Notes: generated by a model not told the origin, from the sequence alone. Shown: positions 26,991 to 34,720, numbered from the stretch's first letter. The stretch is DNA of 64,000 nt from Palleniella muris (GCF_004792655.1 NZ_SRZC01000007.1:62001-126000); one strand, 5' to 3'. Program-made: numbers and translations.

Positions 26991-27656
26991 ATGGCAGCAA
27001 ATCTTACAGAGATTCAAAAGCTTAGAATGGCTATCGTAGCCAACCTCAACTTCGATGTTGAGAAAGCAAAGAAAGTGTACAATTTCGTAACTGGTGATGA
27101 ACAGGCTTCGGTTTCATCCCAGCAACAGTTCTGGTCAGACAGCGTGTATTACGTCTTGGAGGGTGGACACCTCACATCTACTGACGACCCGAAGTCAATC
27201 GCCGACAAGGTAATTGGCGTGGCTGTCAAAATGGGTGATAAAATCGCGACTGTTGCGCTTCACGACGCAGCTGATGGTGAAGAGGTTGCTCTTACCGCAG
27301 ATGAAAGAAGTGGCACTTCGGAGTTTTATCACTCAGACTTCTTCGATGCAATCACAGACTGGGATGGTGAAGCCAATACCAAAGACTATGGTGAGGCATT
27401 GAATCCGAAGATTGACCTGAAAGAAGGACAGTATATCCCATCTCTCGCCCAGTTGCATCTAATTCTGCTGAATATAAAGGAAGTCAACAAGGCGCTGGAG
27501 GCTGTTGGTGGTTCTCCGATGAGAAAAGAGTGGTACTGGTCATCCACTGAGCACAGTGCCGGCTACTCGTGGTACGTGGGCTTCTACAGTGGTGGCGGCT
27601 ACGGCAACAAGTGCAACACTGGCGTGGTTCGCCCTGCTGTAGCCCTATCAGTTTAA
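26991..27656 (+). CDS. C-type-lectin-like variable protein (DGR target-like)
   Basis: 221 aa. The C-terminal 45 residues have the FGE-sulfatase/C-lectin pattern of DGR targets (EWYWSSTEHSAGYSW, then GVVRPAVALSV). The surface-loop codons in this stretch are almost all NNC or NNT, as expected if AAC/AAT template codons had been mutated at adenines. The N-terminal 150 residues are an unrecognised anchoring domain. I found no matching adenine-rich template repeat near the gene, so the mutagenic machinery may lie elsewhere in the phage or host. Confidence 0.75.
   Translation: MAANLTEIQKLRMAIVANLNFDVEKAKKVYNFVTGDEQASVSSQQQFWSDSVYYVLEGGHLTSTDDPKSIADKVIGVAVKMGDKIATVALHDAADGEEVALTADERSGTSEFYHSDFFDAITDWDGEANTKDYGEALNPKIDLKEGQYIPSLAQLHLILLNIKEVNKALEAVGGSPMRKEWYWSSTEHSAGYSWYVGFYSGGGYGNKCNTGVVRPAVALSV
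27530..27654 (+). other. putative DGR variable region (VR)
   Basis: The 3' end of the lectin-like gene. Constant codons (TGG, TCA, GAG, GTG, AAG, CGC, CCT) are interspersed with NNY codons (CAC, AGT, GGC, TAC, TTC, TGC, ACT, GGT). This distribution is seen in the sequence; adenine mutagenesis is inference from known DGR biology. Confidence 0.5.
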
Positions 27657-27671
27657 TCTTTATTCTTTCTT

Positions 27672-27694
27672 CCGGGCCAGTTTTTCTGGCCCGG
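27672..27694 (+). terminator. hairpin after the lectin-like gene
   Basis: CCGGGCCAG-TTTTT-CTGGCCCGG, a perfect 9-bp stem 16 bases after the stop. No T-run follows, but in DGRs a GC-rich hairpin just downstream of VR is a known feature, which makes this hairpin of interest. Confidence 0.6.
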
Positions 27695-27711
27695 CTATAA
27701 TAAAATTCAAT

Positions 27712-27888
27712 ATGGAAAGTAGAGCTATTTATCTAACAGTGCGTGTAGATTTGTCTGTGCCTGACAACTATGAGTTATCAGACGGAGAAATCGCAGAAGA
27801 ACTTGAAGGCGCACAAGTAGAAATGCAACTTTCGCAAGATTGTCCATACTTTGTGGATAATGTGGAAGTCTGTGGTAGAAATTATTAA
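27712..27888 (+). CDS. 58-aa acidic protein
   Basis: Reads MESRAIYLTVRVDLSVPDNYELSD... to VCGRNY. Small beta/alpha pattern with acidic middle. Regular spacing to the following gene supports a real gene; no family recognised. Confidence 0.6.
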   Translation: MESRAIYLTVRVDLSVPDNYELSDGEIAEELEGAQVEMQLSQDCPYFVDNVEVCGRNY

Positions 27889-27900
27889 CAATCAGATTAT

Positions 27901-28245
27901 ATGAAACATACATTAGATACTTTGTATTGTCCTGAATGTGGCGGTACTAATGTTCAAATAATGGCATGGGTGGATGCAAATACGAACAAATACTGTTCTG
28001 ATGTAAACACTCCGGCTGAGACGGAAGATACATGGTGCGAAGATTGCGAAGACCACACCGGACTTGCGACTCTTTCTGAATTGTGGGAGAGATTTTCTGA
28101 AATTCCAATCAACAACGATGACGAGATTGAACGGGATTTTATGTGTTTTCCCGCCGGAACATACCGTTTTGATGTCTGGCATTGGTTTGATGAGCGTTGT
28201 CCCAATGGTCTTGCGGTGGACTTGATGGGAGAAAACGCAGAATAA
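27901..28245 (+). CDS. zinc-ribbon-like acidic protein (114 aa)
   Basis: LYCPECGGTNVQ near the start and WCEDCEDH about 38 residues later form a CxxC...CxxC pair. The C-terminal half (FMCFPAGTYRFDVWHWFDERCPNGL) is typical of a hypothetical protein repeated in Bacteroidota mobile elements. Two genes upstream of the reverse transcriptase. Confidence 0.65.
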   Translation: MKHTLDTLYCPECGGTNVQIMAWVDANTNKYCSDVNTPAETEDTWCEDCEDHTGLATLSELWERFSEIPINNDDEIERDFMCFPAGTYRFDVWHWFDERCPNGLAVDLMGENAE

Positions 28246-28256
28246 CATTACGACCA

Positions 28257-28478
28257 ATGTTGAAAGCAAAAGATAATCTTATCCCAACAATCGAACAGTG
28301 CGCTCCGTCAATTCTTTCCCTTCATGGATTAAAGAAAGGCCGTGATTATACAGTTAGTAATGGTCAAATATACCTGAAAGACGCCGCAAAGAAAAATACA
28401 GTAATCGCTGCTCTTAGGAGAGTTTGCCCGGAGAAACATTACTACTGGGAAACGCCTCATCTGTTACGGTGGTTTTAA
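28257..28478 (+). CDS. 73-aa protein directly upstream of the reverse transcriptase
   Basis: Reads MLKAKDNLIPTIEQCAPSI ... and ends YYWETPHLLRWF. Basic, with a strand/helix pattern (GLKKGRDYTVSNGQIYL). It ends 18 bases before the RT start, so it is a candidate partner subunit, but its function is unknown. Confidence 0.6.
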   Translation: MLKAKDNLIPTIEQCAPSILSLHGLKKGRDYTVSNGQIYLKDAAKKNTVIAALRRVCPEKHYYWETPHLLRWF

Positions 28479-28495
28479 TCAAAATTTCAAACAAC

Positions 28496-29758
28496 ATGGC
28501 AGATATTATATTAGAAAAATTTTTCGAGATGCCTCGGTGGGAATATGCCATTGACAAAGGCGTTGGCAAGGACATAAGCCGGCGAGACCTTTGTAAATTG
28601 ACTAAGCCCGAAACGAGAGCTCGAATGTATCAGGCTATCAAGGATGGCAAATATGAGATCGCACCTCCTCATACAGCCCAGATACCCAAGGACAACGGTG
28701 AGTTCAGGACAGTTTACATTAACGAGCCGATGGACCGCATACTTCTCAGCATTGCCAACGATCTCCTTTTTGAATTGACCCCAGACATGGTTCATAAGAG
28801 CTGTAAGTCTTATCAGAAAGGAATCGGCTGTGGTAAGGTCGTTCAAGAAGTTTCAAGGATGATATGCGAGACTAAAGGTGATGTGACTGGCTGGAAGTCC
28901 GACCTCAGTAAATATTTCGATAGTGTGCTTATCGGATTTATCGATAAGGCGTTTGATATGGTTGAAGCCAAATATGGCCATTCCGCTCTTATTGATGTAC
29001 TGAGGAAGTATTATCACAGTGATTATTACTTCGACCCAGATGGCAATTTGTTGCAGCAATATCAATCATTAAAGCAGGGTTGCGCTGTTGCTTCATGGCT
29101 GGCAGATGTTCTTTTGTATCACATCGATTTTAAGTTGAGTCAGCTGGATGGCTATTATGCTCGCTACTCCGATGATATGCTTTTTGTCGGTCCCGAATAT
29201 GAAAAGGCAATGGCTATTTTGACAGACGACCTTGCGTTAATGGATATGAAGCTCAATCCGAAGAAAGTAGAATACTTGACTCATACGAATTGGTTCAAGT
29301 TCCTTGGCTTCTCTATTAAAGGTGCCGACATTTCATTAAGCGGGTCTCGAATCAAAACTTTCCAGAAGGAAATTGAGCACCGTACAATCAAACAACGAGG
29401 AATTACATTGACAAAGGCTGTCAATTCTGTCAATCGTTATCTTTACAAGGGTAATGGCGAGTTCAGTTGGGCCACACAAGTTCTCCCTATTTGCAATGTC
29501 ATCAAAGACATTAACGAACTGAATAAGTTTGTTATGGATTGTCTGAGGGCTGTGCAAACTGGCAAGAAGAAGGTCGGTGGTCTTGGCTATGTCAAAACAA
29601 AGTCTGAAGGTTGCATACAACGCGGACAGGGCAGAAATGTCAAAAGCAACCGAAACAAGACGGAGCAAGAAATTCCCGGCTATTTAACCATTGGCTGCAT
29701 GAGAAACGCTCTTCTGACGAGCCGTGAAGCTTATGCGACATTGGTTGAGAATCTTTGA
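28496..29758 (+). CDS. reverse transcriptase, non-DGR, non-retron type
   Basis: 420 aa. RT blocks in order: IPKDNGEFRTVYINEPMDRI (63-82, finger), WKSDLSKYFDSV (133-144, motif A), SLKQGCAVASWLADV (191-205, motif B), YARYSDDMLFVG (221-232, motif C with YSDD), KLNPKKVEYL and FKFLGFSI (motifs D/E). A C-terminal region of about 140 residues is basic and Gly-rich (KKKVGGLGYVKTK, RGQGRNVKSNRNK), likely RNA-binding. Motif B is QGCAVAS, not the IGxxxSQ of DGR enzymes. No protease, maturase HNH or second domain is seen. The stop is followed at once by the structured repeat array, which is probably on the same transcript. Confidence 0.9.
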   Translation: MADIILEKFFEMPRWEYAIDKGVGKDISRRDLCKLTKPETRARMYQAIKDGKYEIAPPHTAQIPKDNGEFRTVYINEPMDRILLSIANDLLFELTPDMVHKSCKSYQKGIGCGKVVQEVSRMICETKGDVTGWKSDLSKYFDSVLIGFIDKAFDMVEAKYGHSALIDVLRKYYHSDYYFDPDGNLLQQYQSLKQGCAVASWLADVLLYHIDFKLSQLDGYYARYSDDMLFVGPEYEKAMAILTDDLALMDMKLNPKKVEYLTHTNWFKFLGFSIKGADISLSGSRIKTFQKEIEHRTIKQRGITLTKAVNSVNRYLYKGNGEFSWATQVLPICNVIKDINELNKFVMDCLRAVQTGKKKVGGLGYVKTKSEGCIQRGQGRNVKSNRNKTEQEIPGYLTIGCMRNALLTSREAYATLVENL

Positions 29759-29799
29759 TAGTGCAATACGCTGGAAGAAGAGCACTTCTTTCAATTTAG

Positions 29800-29883
29800 A
29801 CGCCATAATGTTGTCCAGTTCCAGCTCAGACTTGTAGTCGTACCCGACTCCTGCGCCGGAGCTTCCAGCGGACAGAATGGCGT
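29800..29883 (+). repeat. array hairpin 1
   Basis: Outer stem ACGCCAT/ATGGCGT, continued with bulges (TTGTCC/GGACA, AGCTC/GAGCT), inner GTCG/CGAC. Linker box AATATCGAAATG follows at 29887. A possible partial unit (AGAAG-AGCA-CTTCT) precedes it right after the RT stop. Confidence 0.7.
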
Positions 29884-29978
29884 CCCAATATCGAAATGAT
29901 TACAGAAATGCACCATAAGTGCTGACTTTCAGCAACCGAGTGTACGGTTTGAGAGGAATGGCTTCAAAATTCAATTAA

Positions 29979-30051
29979 GATCATCTTTAACTCTTGATTC
30001 GTTTCGTCTTGAGTGTACCACCAAGACTGTCAGAATCAAGACAAGATGATC
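29979..30051 (+). repeat. array hairpin 2
   Basis: Three stacked stems: GATCATCTT/AAGATGATC, TCTTGATTC/GAATCAAGA and GTCTTG/CAAGAC, with small internal loops and a 10-base terminal loop. Linker box AATATCG follows at 30054. Confidence 0.8.
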
Positions 30052-30139
30052 CTAATATCGACACCATTAAAGTATTACACAGTAAAACCTGACTTCTCTT
30101 CTGAGTATGCAGAATATGATTGAATAGCGAATACTTCAG

Positions 30140-30213
30140 CGTGATCTCCTTAACACTCGATAAGGTCCGAGTCTGTTATACATCCTGGACCGTTATCGAT
30201 GAAGCAGATCACG
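30140..30213 (+). repeat. array hairpin 3
   Basis: CGTGATCT/AGATCACG outer stem; TCGATAA/TTATCGA and GGTCC/GGACC inner stem. The variant linker box CATTGAAAAGATTACAG follows at 30216; GATTACAG also occurs after hairpin 1. Confidence 0.8.
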
Positions 30214-30323
30214 TACATTGAAAAGATTACAGAACCATACAAAAACGCTTGACAATCATAAAACATTTGGGCATCTGCACAAGATAGATTATGAGATATA
30301 AAATTTAATTCTGAAGACTCAAA

Positions 30324-30383
30324 CCAGAATCGACGGGCTTTTGGAGCAGCGACTGCCATCTCCAGCCAGCCCGTCGATTCTGG
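30324..30383 (+). repeat. array hairpin 4
   Basis: Perfect 16-bp outer stem CCAGAATCGACGGGCT/AGCCCGTCGATTCTGG with an inner TGGAG/CTCCA. Linker box AATATAGTTATGTG at 30407. Confidence 0.85.
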
Positions 30384-30484
30384 CGAATCTTCTTCATATT
30401 GACGCCAATATAGTTATGTGCAATTATATCTTGGTAATCTCGGCAATACAGCTGGTCCGGTTTAAGAAACTAATGTTCAGCTTT

Positions 30485-30565
30485 GCGGCCAGAATCCACC
30501 GCGTGAGCCGGCGCCAACAGTGTTTCCACTGTTTCGCCGCCGGCGCACTCCGTTCATCTGGCCGC
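30485..30565 (+). repeat. array hairpin 5
   Basis: Outer GCGGCCAGA/TCTGGCCGC, middle GCCGGCG/CGCCGGC, inner AACAGTG/CACTGTT. Linker box variant ACATCGAAACGATTGAAG at 30568. Confidence 0.85.
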
Positions 30566-30657
30566 ACACATCGAAACGATTGAAGTAATGTATCGCAGTT
30601 TTGAGAACCAAAATTCTTTCAGCACAACTTCGGCCAGTCAAGGCAGCACCTTTATAA

Positions 30658-30730
30658 GAGACTGGATTTGAATGAAGGCTATCCATCCAGGTTTGAAACC
30701 TGGATTACTCGCCTTCAGCATCCAGCTCTC
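30658..30730 (+). repeat. array hairpin 6
   Basis: Outer CTGGAT/ATCCAG within GAG..CTC, middle TGAAGGC/GCCTTCA, inner ATCCAGGTT/AACCTGGAT. Linker box AATATAGAAATGTG at 30742, followed by a small GCCAG/CTGGC hairpin. Confidence 0.85.
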
Positions 30731-30823
30731 TCATCGAAGCAAATATAGAAATGTGCCAGACTGATGAGACTGGCTATCAATACAGCACAGTATCAATTAT
30801 GCAAGCGGCTTTAATTCAGCGCG

Positions 30824-30884
30824 GCGGGTACACACACGCGTGGTTCATCTCAAATATGAGATGACCTACGCGTGCCAAACCCGC
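30824..30884 (+). repeat. array hairpin 7
   Basis: Outer GCGGGT/ACCCGC, middle CACGCGT/ACGCGTG, inner CATCTCA/TGAGATG. Linker box AATATAGCAATGTG at 30901, with a small AATTA/TAATT hairpin after it. Confidence 0.85.
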
Positions 30885-30982
30885 TCTTCGCATCGGCTCT
30901 AATATAGCAATGTGTCAATTAGCCTGAGCATAATTAAAACAATGTAACGTAACATCGGATGTATAAGGGATTTGGCTTTAAG

Positions 30983-31051
30983 TAACAGGTCACAATCATC
31001 CGGGTTCTCTCAGGATTATATCCTGACCTCACCCGGATTCAATACCTGTTA
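30983..31051 (+). repeat. array hairpin 8
   Basis: Outer TAACAGGT/ACCTGTTA, middle ATCCGGGT/ACCCGGAT, inner CAGGA/TCCTG. Last unit; the array ends about 60 bases before the next gene. Confidence 0.85.
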
Positions 31052-31115
31052 TGTATCGATTCGATTAAAGAACTACGTCACAAATTTTGAATACGTCCTT
31101 TTTAATTGACATTCA

Positions 31116-31577
31116 ATGGAAAATATTTGGAATGAAGCGCAAGAAAAAGTCCATAATGGTTCCACCTTCAGAATCAATTTGGAGAAGCGTGACCTTGTAA
31201 TTGATGGCAAATACATCATCAAGGATGGTAAATATGAAGGAAAACTGGGATATGATACTAAATTCCCAGTTAATGCCTTACTCGCTATGGTAGAGGAATA
31301 CTACTGGGAATATCTTCATAGTGTTCCGTCTGCCCGTAGTGAAGCAAAGTATAGGCGTTATTTCCGTGCCCTGCCGGAGCATGAACTTTCTGAAGAAGAT
31401 ATGCTATACGGTCAGCACCGGGATATAACCCAGTTACGTTTGGAACTGTTTATCCTGATAGCAATTATACAGAACACATTGATTTGGGATGAGTTTGCCA
31501 AAGGTAAATGGTTTTGGCAATCAAAGAAGCACCCGTCTCTTGTGTTGCTTAAACAATGGATAGAAATCAATAACTAA
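31116..31577 (+). CDS. unrecognised phage protein (153 aa)
   Basis: First gene after the array. N-terminal beta-hairpins (LVIDGKYIIKDGKYEGKLGYD), then helical with a Trp-rich end (DEFAKGKWFWQSKKHPSL). No family recognised; its link to the RT locus is unknown. Confidence 0.65.
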   Translation: MENIWNEAQEKVHNGSTFRINLEKRDLVIDGKYIIKDGKYEGKLGYDTKFPVNALLAMVEEYYWEYLHSVPSARSEAKYRRYFRALPEHELSEEDMLYGQHRDITQLRLELFILIAIIQNTLIWDEFAKGKWFWQSKKHPSLVLLKQWIEINN

Positions 31578-31591
31578 TAAAATATACAACA

Positions 31592-32689
31592 ATGAAAGAA
31601 ACAAAAGTAGTATGCCCTAAATGCGGCGCAAGTATCGCAATTCCTGAACATGAGTCATTCACAGCAGGTATCGCTATCGGTAAGGATAGCGGTCTGGGAA
31701 CTGTTACGCTCCCACTTGAATCAGAAAACAATTCAATTTCTAAAAACAGAACAGCAATGAAAGCATCAAAGAAAATTGAGGCGATGAAAGCCGCCGGTAT
31801 TGACGTAACAAACCTTTTCGCAGTAACAAATGCAGAGGGCGTAGAATCTATCGCACGTCTTGAAAACGGAGGTCTGACTATTTTGGCAGACAACGACCCT
31901 ATCATTATCGCCATCTTCAAGGGTGGCACTGTGCCTAACCGCCGTCTGTTCCGCAGATGGGTTATGGCGCAGGTATTCCACATGCTGACTCAGAAGGATT
32001 GGAAAACCGGTAAGCCTGTAGGATTTCTTAATGCGCTTCAGGCAAAGGGCTTCTGTTATAGCTGGGAAATGCTAATTGAGGAAATCCGCATACAGGCTAA
32101 GTTGGAAATGCTCGACCAGGAAAATTTTATCCAGCGCAATCGTTGGTTCAATAAGAATGTAGCCGGTGCAATGGCAGCAGACTATCTCAAGCAGCTTAAC
32201 GAGCATGTTGAGCAGAGAAAGAAAAAATGTAAGCGTTGTAAGGGCACTCCTTATATTACGCTCAACGGCAACAACATCTTTGTTGATGATTTGCGCAAGA
32301 AAGTGTTCAATCCGCTGGAAAGATGCGCCCGACTGATTAAAGATGCAAAAAACATGACAGACCTCTACCGTGCTGCCGTCGGATTCTACCAGATTGTGAA
32401 AGAGATGTATTCACCTTACAGTCTCGTGATGAGCCCGGCGTTTAAGGATGCGTACAAGGGTGCTGGTGGCTACTTCACTATGCGTAACCTTATCATGTTC
32501 CACGGATGCAAAATGCTTAGCAGTAAGGGGAATCCGCTGGTAGAGTCGTCATCTCTCCGTGAGCTTGATAAACTTGCTGAAGTCTATAAAAATGGAGAAG
32601 GTTGGCGTATGTTTGGCGCCATGAAAGAGCTGATTGTCAACAATGGCATTGACATCGAAGCCAAAATGAACGAATGGCGAAGCAAATAA
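31592..32689 (+). CDS. unrecognised phage protein with N-terminal zinc knuckle (365 aa)
   Basis: Begins KETKVVCPKCGASIAIPEHE, a CxxC, and has a second pair CKRCKG near residue 210; together they may form a split zinc site. Long, basic and helical. The strong codon use and size suggest a well-expressed phage protein, but no family is recognised. Confidence 0.7.
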   Translation: MKETKVVCPKCGASIAIPEHESFTAGIAIGKDSGLGTVTLPLESENNSISKNRTAMKASKKIEAMKAAGIDVTNLFAVTNAEGVESIARLENGGLTILADNDPIIIAIFKGGTVPNRRLFRRWVMAQVFHMLTQKDWKTGKPVGFLNALQAKGFCYSWEMLIEEIRIQAKLEMLDQENFIQRNRWFNKNVAGAMAADYLKQLNEHVEQRKKKCKRCKGTPYITLNGNNIFVDDLRKKVFNPLERCARLIKDAKNMTDLYRAAVGFYQIVKEMYSPYSLVMSPAFKDAYKGAGGYFTMRNLIMFHGCKMLSSKGNPLVESSSLRELDKLAEVYKNGEGWRMFGAMKELIVNNGIDIEAKMNEWRSK

Positions 32690-32753
32690 AATGAAACAGG
32701 GGCTCACCAAGTGCTTTAATAGCTGGTGGGTCCCATTATTAAACTCTCAAAAT

Positions 32754-33617
32754 ATGGACAATAAAAGAATAGCCGACATAGGAGAAGTGCATTGGTATGA
32801 CGGTCTGCCATATTTTCTATTCGGGCAAAGTGACAATGGCTTCATATTCAAAGATGAGGAAGCCTATAAGGATGACTGGGATGCTCCTTGCTATGTACCG
32901 GAGTATGCAGCGGAAGATGCAGCGGTAGTGGTTGATGGCATAGAGTATGAATGTGGCGGCGAAAACTGTGATTATTACACCCACAATGACCTTCTTGAGC
33001 TTTGCTGTGGTAATCGAGAGTGGTGCGATGCCCTGTTCAATGATATTGATTGGTGCTATCCTGAAACAAGGATTGAAGAAGAGGATGATACAGACACATC
33101 TTATTTTTATCGCTTTATTAAACCCGGTGCCAAAGTTTGGTGGAATGATCCTGTTGGAGAAACGTCTGGTGAATATGAGGTTTTCAAGGTTCCTTTTAGC
33201 TTTAACGAGCAAGGCGAGCTAACCGGCGACCGTGATGATTTCTTCTTGGACGCAATTGTATGTATTGCATCTTCTGACAGCGAGGCCGAAGTCTATGTTC
33301 GCGAGTTGACTCCAGTCTATCCTGATTTGATTACACCAAGCAGTATGAGATTTCAAGATTATGAATTTAACGGTACGACATATAGATGCCGTATCGTAAC
33401 AGACAAAGACGGGGGTGACCTCGTTATTGCCAGCACCAAGTTTTTAGATGCGCTACAACCCGGAAGTTTTGAAGATGAAAATGACGGATTTGCGAGTAAA
33501 GAAGCGGGAAATATCTATGATGAGATATTTTATTTCACTGATGATACTAACCTTCAGCTTTCTGACGAACAACTGGTGGAAGTATTGAAAGAAGATAATG
33601 GAGAGTGGTTTGACTAA
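32754..33617 (+). CDS. acidic unrecognised phage protein (287 aa)
   Basis: Start chosen at 32754 (MDNKRIADIGEVHWYDGLPY); the in-frame ATG at 32691 would add 21 residues (MKQGLTKCFNSWW...) unlike the rest and is less likely. Contains YFLFGQSDNG, echoing the 4461 gene, and is Asp/Glu/Tyr-rich. Function unknown. Confidence 0.65.
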   Translation: MDNKRIADIGEVHWYDGLPYFLFGQSDNGFIFKDEEAYKDDWDAPCYVPEYAAEDAAVVVDGIEYECGGENCDYYTHNDLLELCCGNREWCDALFNDIDWCYPETRIEEEDDTDTSYFYRFIKPGAKVWWNDPVGETSGEYEVFKVPFSFNEQGELTGDRDDFFLDAIVCIASSDSEAEVYVRELTPVYPDLITPSSMRFQDYEFNGTTYRCRIVTDKDGGDLVIASTKFLDALQPGSFEDENDGFASKEAGNIYDEIFYFTDDTNLQLSDEQLVEVLKEDNGEWFD

Positions 33618-33633
33618 AACATATTGAATAATA

Positions 33634-34683
33634 ATGATAGATGAACGCATTTTGTTTTATCAAGGGTTCCCCATTTTCTTGAATAATGGGTTATATCTTC
33701 AAAGCGTTGATAATAGCCGAAAAGAAGCCTATTATTTTTATCCTAAGCAACATGGTTGTTGGGGGATTGGTGCTTTCTTATTAGATAGCGGCTGTGTTAG
33801 ATTGATTGGCGCTGGCCCTACATCACATTTAGCTGGTCGCATGTGTTATCCAACATCAGAAAAAGAATATCGAAAGATGTTTCACAATGAGAGTTTGGAT
33901 TTTTTAACTGACGGCCAAAGCTTTGCGCAAAACATATTAGCTAATGCTATAGAAATTAAAAAATCAAATAATGATATGAAAAAGTATATTGGAACAAAAA
34001 CAATTAGCGCCACCCCTGCGTGGCGAGTAGATGGTAAGGTATATCCTAAAGATGGAGAGGTGCCTCGCTCGATGAATCGTGAAGACGGCTACAAAGTCGT
34101 TTATGAAGATGGCTATGAAAGTTGGTCTCCGAAAGATGTGTTTGAAAAGGCATATAAGATTGCAGAAACACCTGTTGACCGTATGCAGATAGAAGCCAGC
34201 GAAGTCAATGACAGATATATAAAGTTGGCTGCTTTCATAGACTCTGGTAAAATGAATGAAGTTGTGGATGACACGTACAACAAGTGTTTGCTGGAAATGC
34301 AGTGTTGTACCATGTTCGACTATATACGTCTTCTTGACGCTCGCATACAACGTATGCAAGGCTCTCATAGCGCAGAAGTGCGGAAGATGAATTTTGGCAT
34401 GGCTATCATGGCTCTCAAAGCGGGTTATCCAATCCGTAGAAGCGGCTGGAATGGCAAAGGCTTGTGGGTCATCAAACAAGTGCCGGCTCATATTACAGAG
34501 GAAATCGTTCCCAAGATGCAATCTCTGCCTCAATCCGCAAAAGACCTTATTCTAAAAGGTAAAGGAACCATAGATTACACCTCCCAGTGCCTTATCTATA
34601 ATGAGAACACTGGTCGTGCTGATTCGTGGGTTCCGTCTATCAGTGATGTGTTTGCTGATGATTGGGAGATTGTAGTGGAGTAA
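33634..34683 (+). CDS. Thoeris anti-defence Tad2-like (DUF2829) multidomain protein
   Basis: 349 aa in three parts. Residues 1-114 are an aromatic-rich unknown domain. Residues 115-250 begin MKKYIGTKTISATPAWRVDG and match a phage accessory domain usually found at a protein N-terminus. Residues 253-349 (MNFGMAIMALKAGYPIRRSGWNGKG ... WVPSISDVFADDWEIV) fit DUF2829, the Tad2 family that sequesters the signalling molecule of Thoeris. An internal ATG at 33976 could give a shorter product lacking the first part. Anti-defence role is inferred from the family. Confidence 0.75.
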   Translation: MIDERILFYQGFPIFLNNGLYLQSVDNSRKEAYYFYPKQHGCWGIGAFLLDSGCVRLIGAGPTSHLAGRMCYPTSEKEYRKMFHNESLDFLTDGQSFAQNILANAIEIKKSNNDMKKYIGTKTISATPAWRVDGKVYPKDGEVPRSMNREDGYKVVYEDGYESWSPKDVFEKAYKIAETPVDRMQIEASEVNDRYIKLAAFIDSGKMNEVVDDTYNKCLLEMQCCTMFDYIRLLDARIQRMQGSHSAEVRKMNFGMAIMALKAGYPIRRSGWNGKGLWVIKQVPAHITEEIVPKMQSLPQSAKDLILKGKGTIDYTSQCLIYNENTGRADSWVPSISDVFADDWEIVVE

Positions 34684-34696
34684 CTAAATGTTTACT

Positions 34697-34720
34697 GGGA
34701 GGCCAATTCGTTGACCTCCC
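34697..34720 (+). other. GGGAGG...CCTCCC hairpin
   Basis: GGGAGG (34697-34702) and CCTCCC (34715-34720) in the gap after the Tad2-like gene, with the same stem and the same CCTCCCT(T)AA tail as the hairpin at 5696-5717. Confidence 0.4.

Larger units (their letters stand above)
29759..31090 (+). ncRNA. eight-unit tandem array of structured elements downstream of the RT
   Basis: 1.3 kb with no credible gene. Eight long compound hairpins start at 29800, 29979, 30140, 30324, 30485, 30658, 30824 and 30983 (steps 179, 161, 184, 161, 173, 166, 159). Linkers share a box of the form AATATmGnnATG, usually 3-24 bases after a hairpin, and often hold a second small hairpin. Stem sequences differ completely between units although the architecture (outer stem, internal loop, inner stem) is kept; this is the signature of selection on structure. 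I see no TAnnTTTG box in the region, so read-through from the RT gene is likely. Template, primer or guide roles for the RT are inference. Confidence 0.8.

Noticed and set aside
26991-29758. Calling the whole locus an ordinary DGR
   Set aside because: No template repeat or avd gene was found, and RT motif B lacks the DGR signature. The target-like gene is reported separately.
30341-30583. Open frames inside the hairpin array on both strands
   Set aside because: Short, no credible start or composition, and they run through stems whose pairing explains the sequence better.
29759-31090. The RT-downstream array as CRISPR or as a cluster of tRNAs
   Set aside because: There is no constant direct repeat with unique spacers; instead boxes are degenerate and stems vary. 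No unit folds into a cloverleaf, and there are no cas genes.
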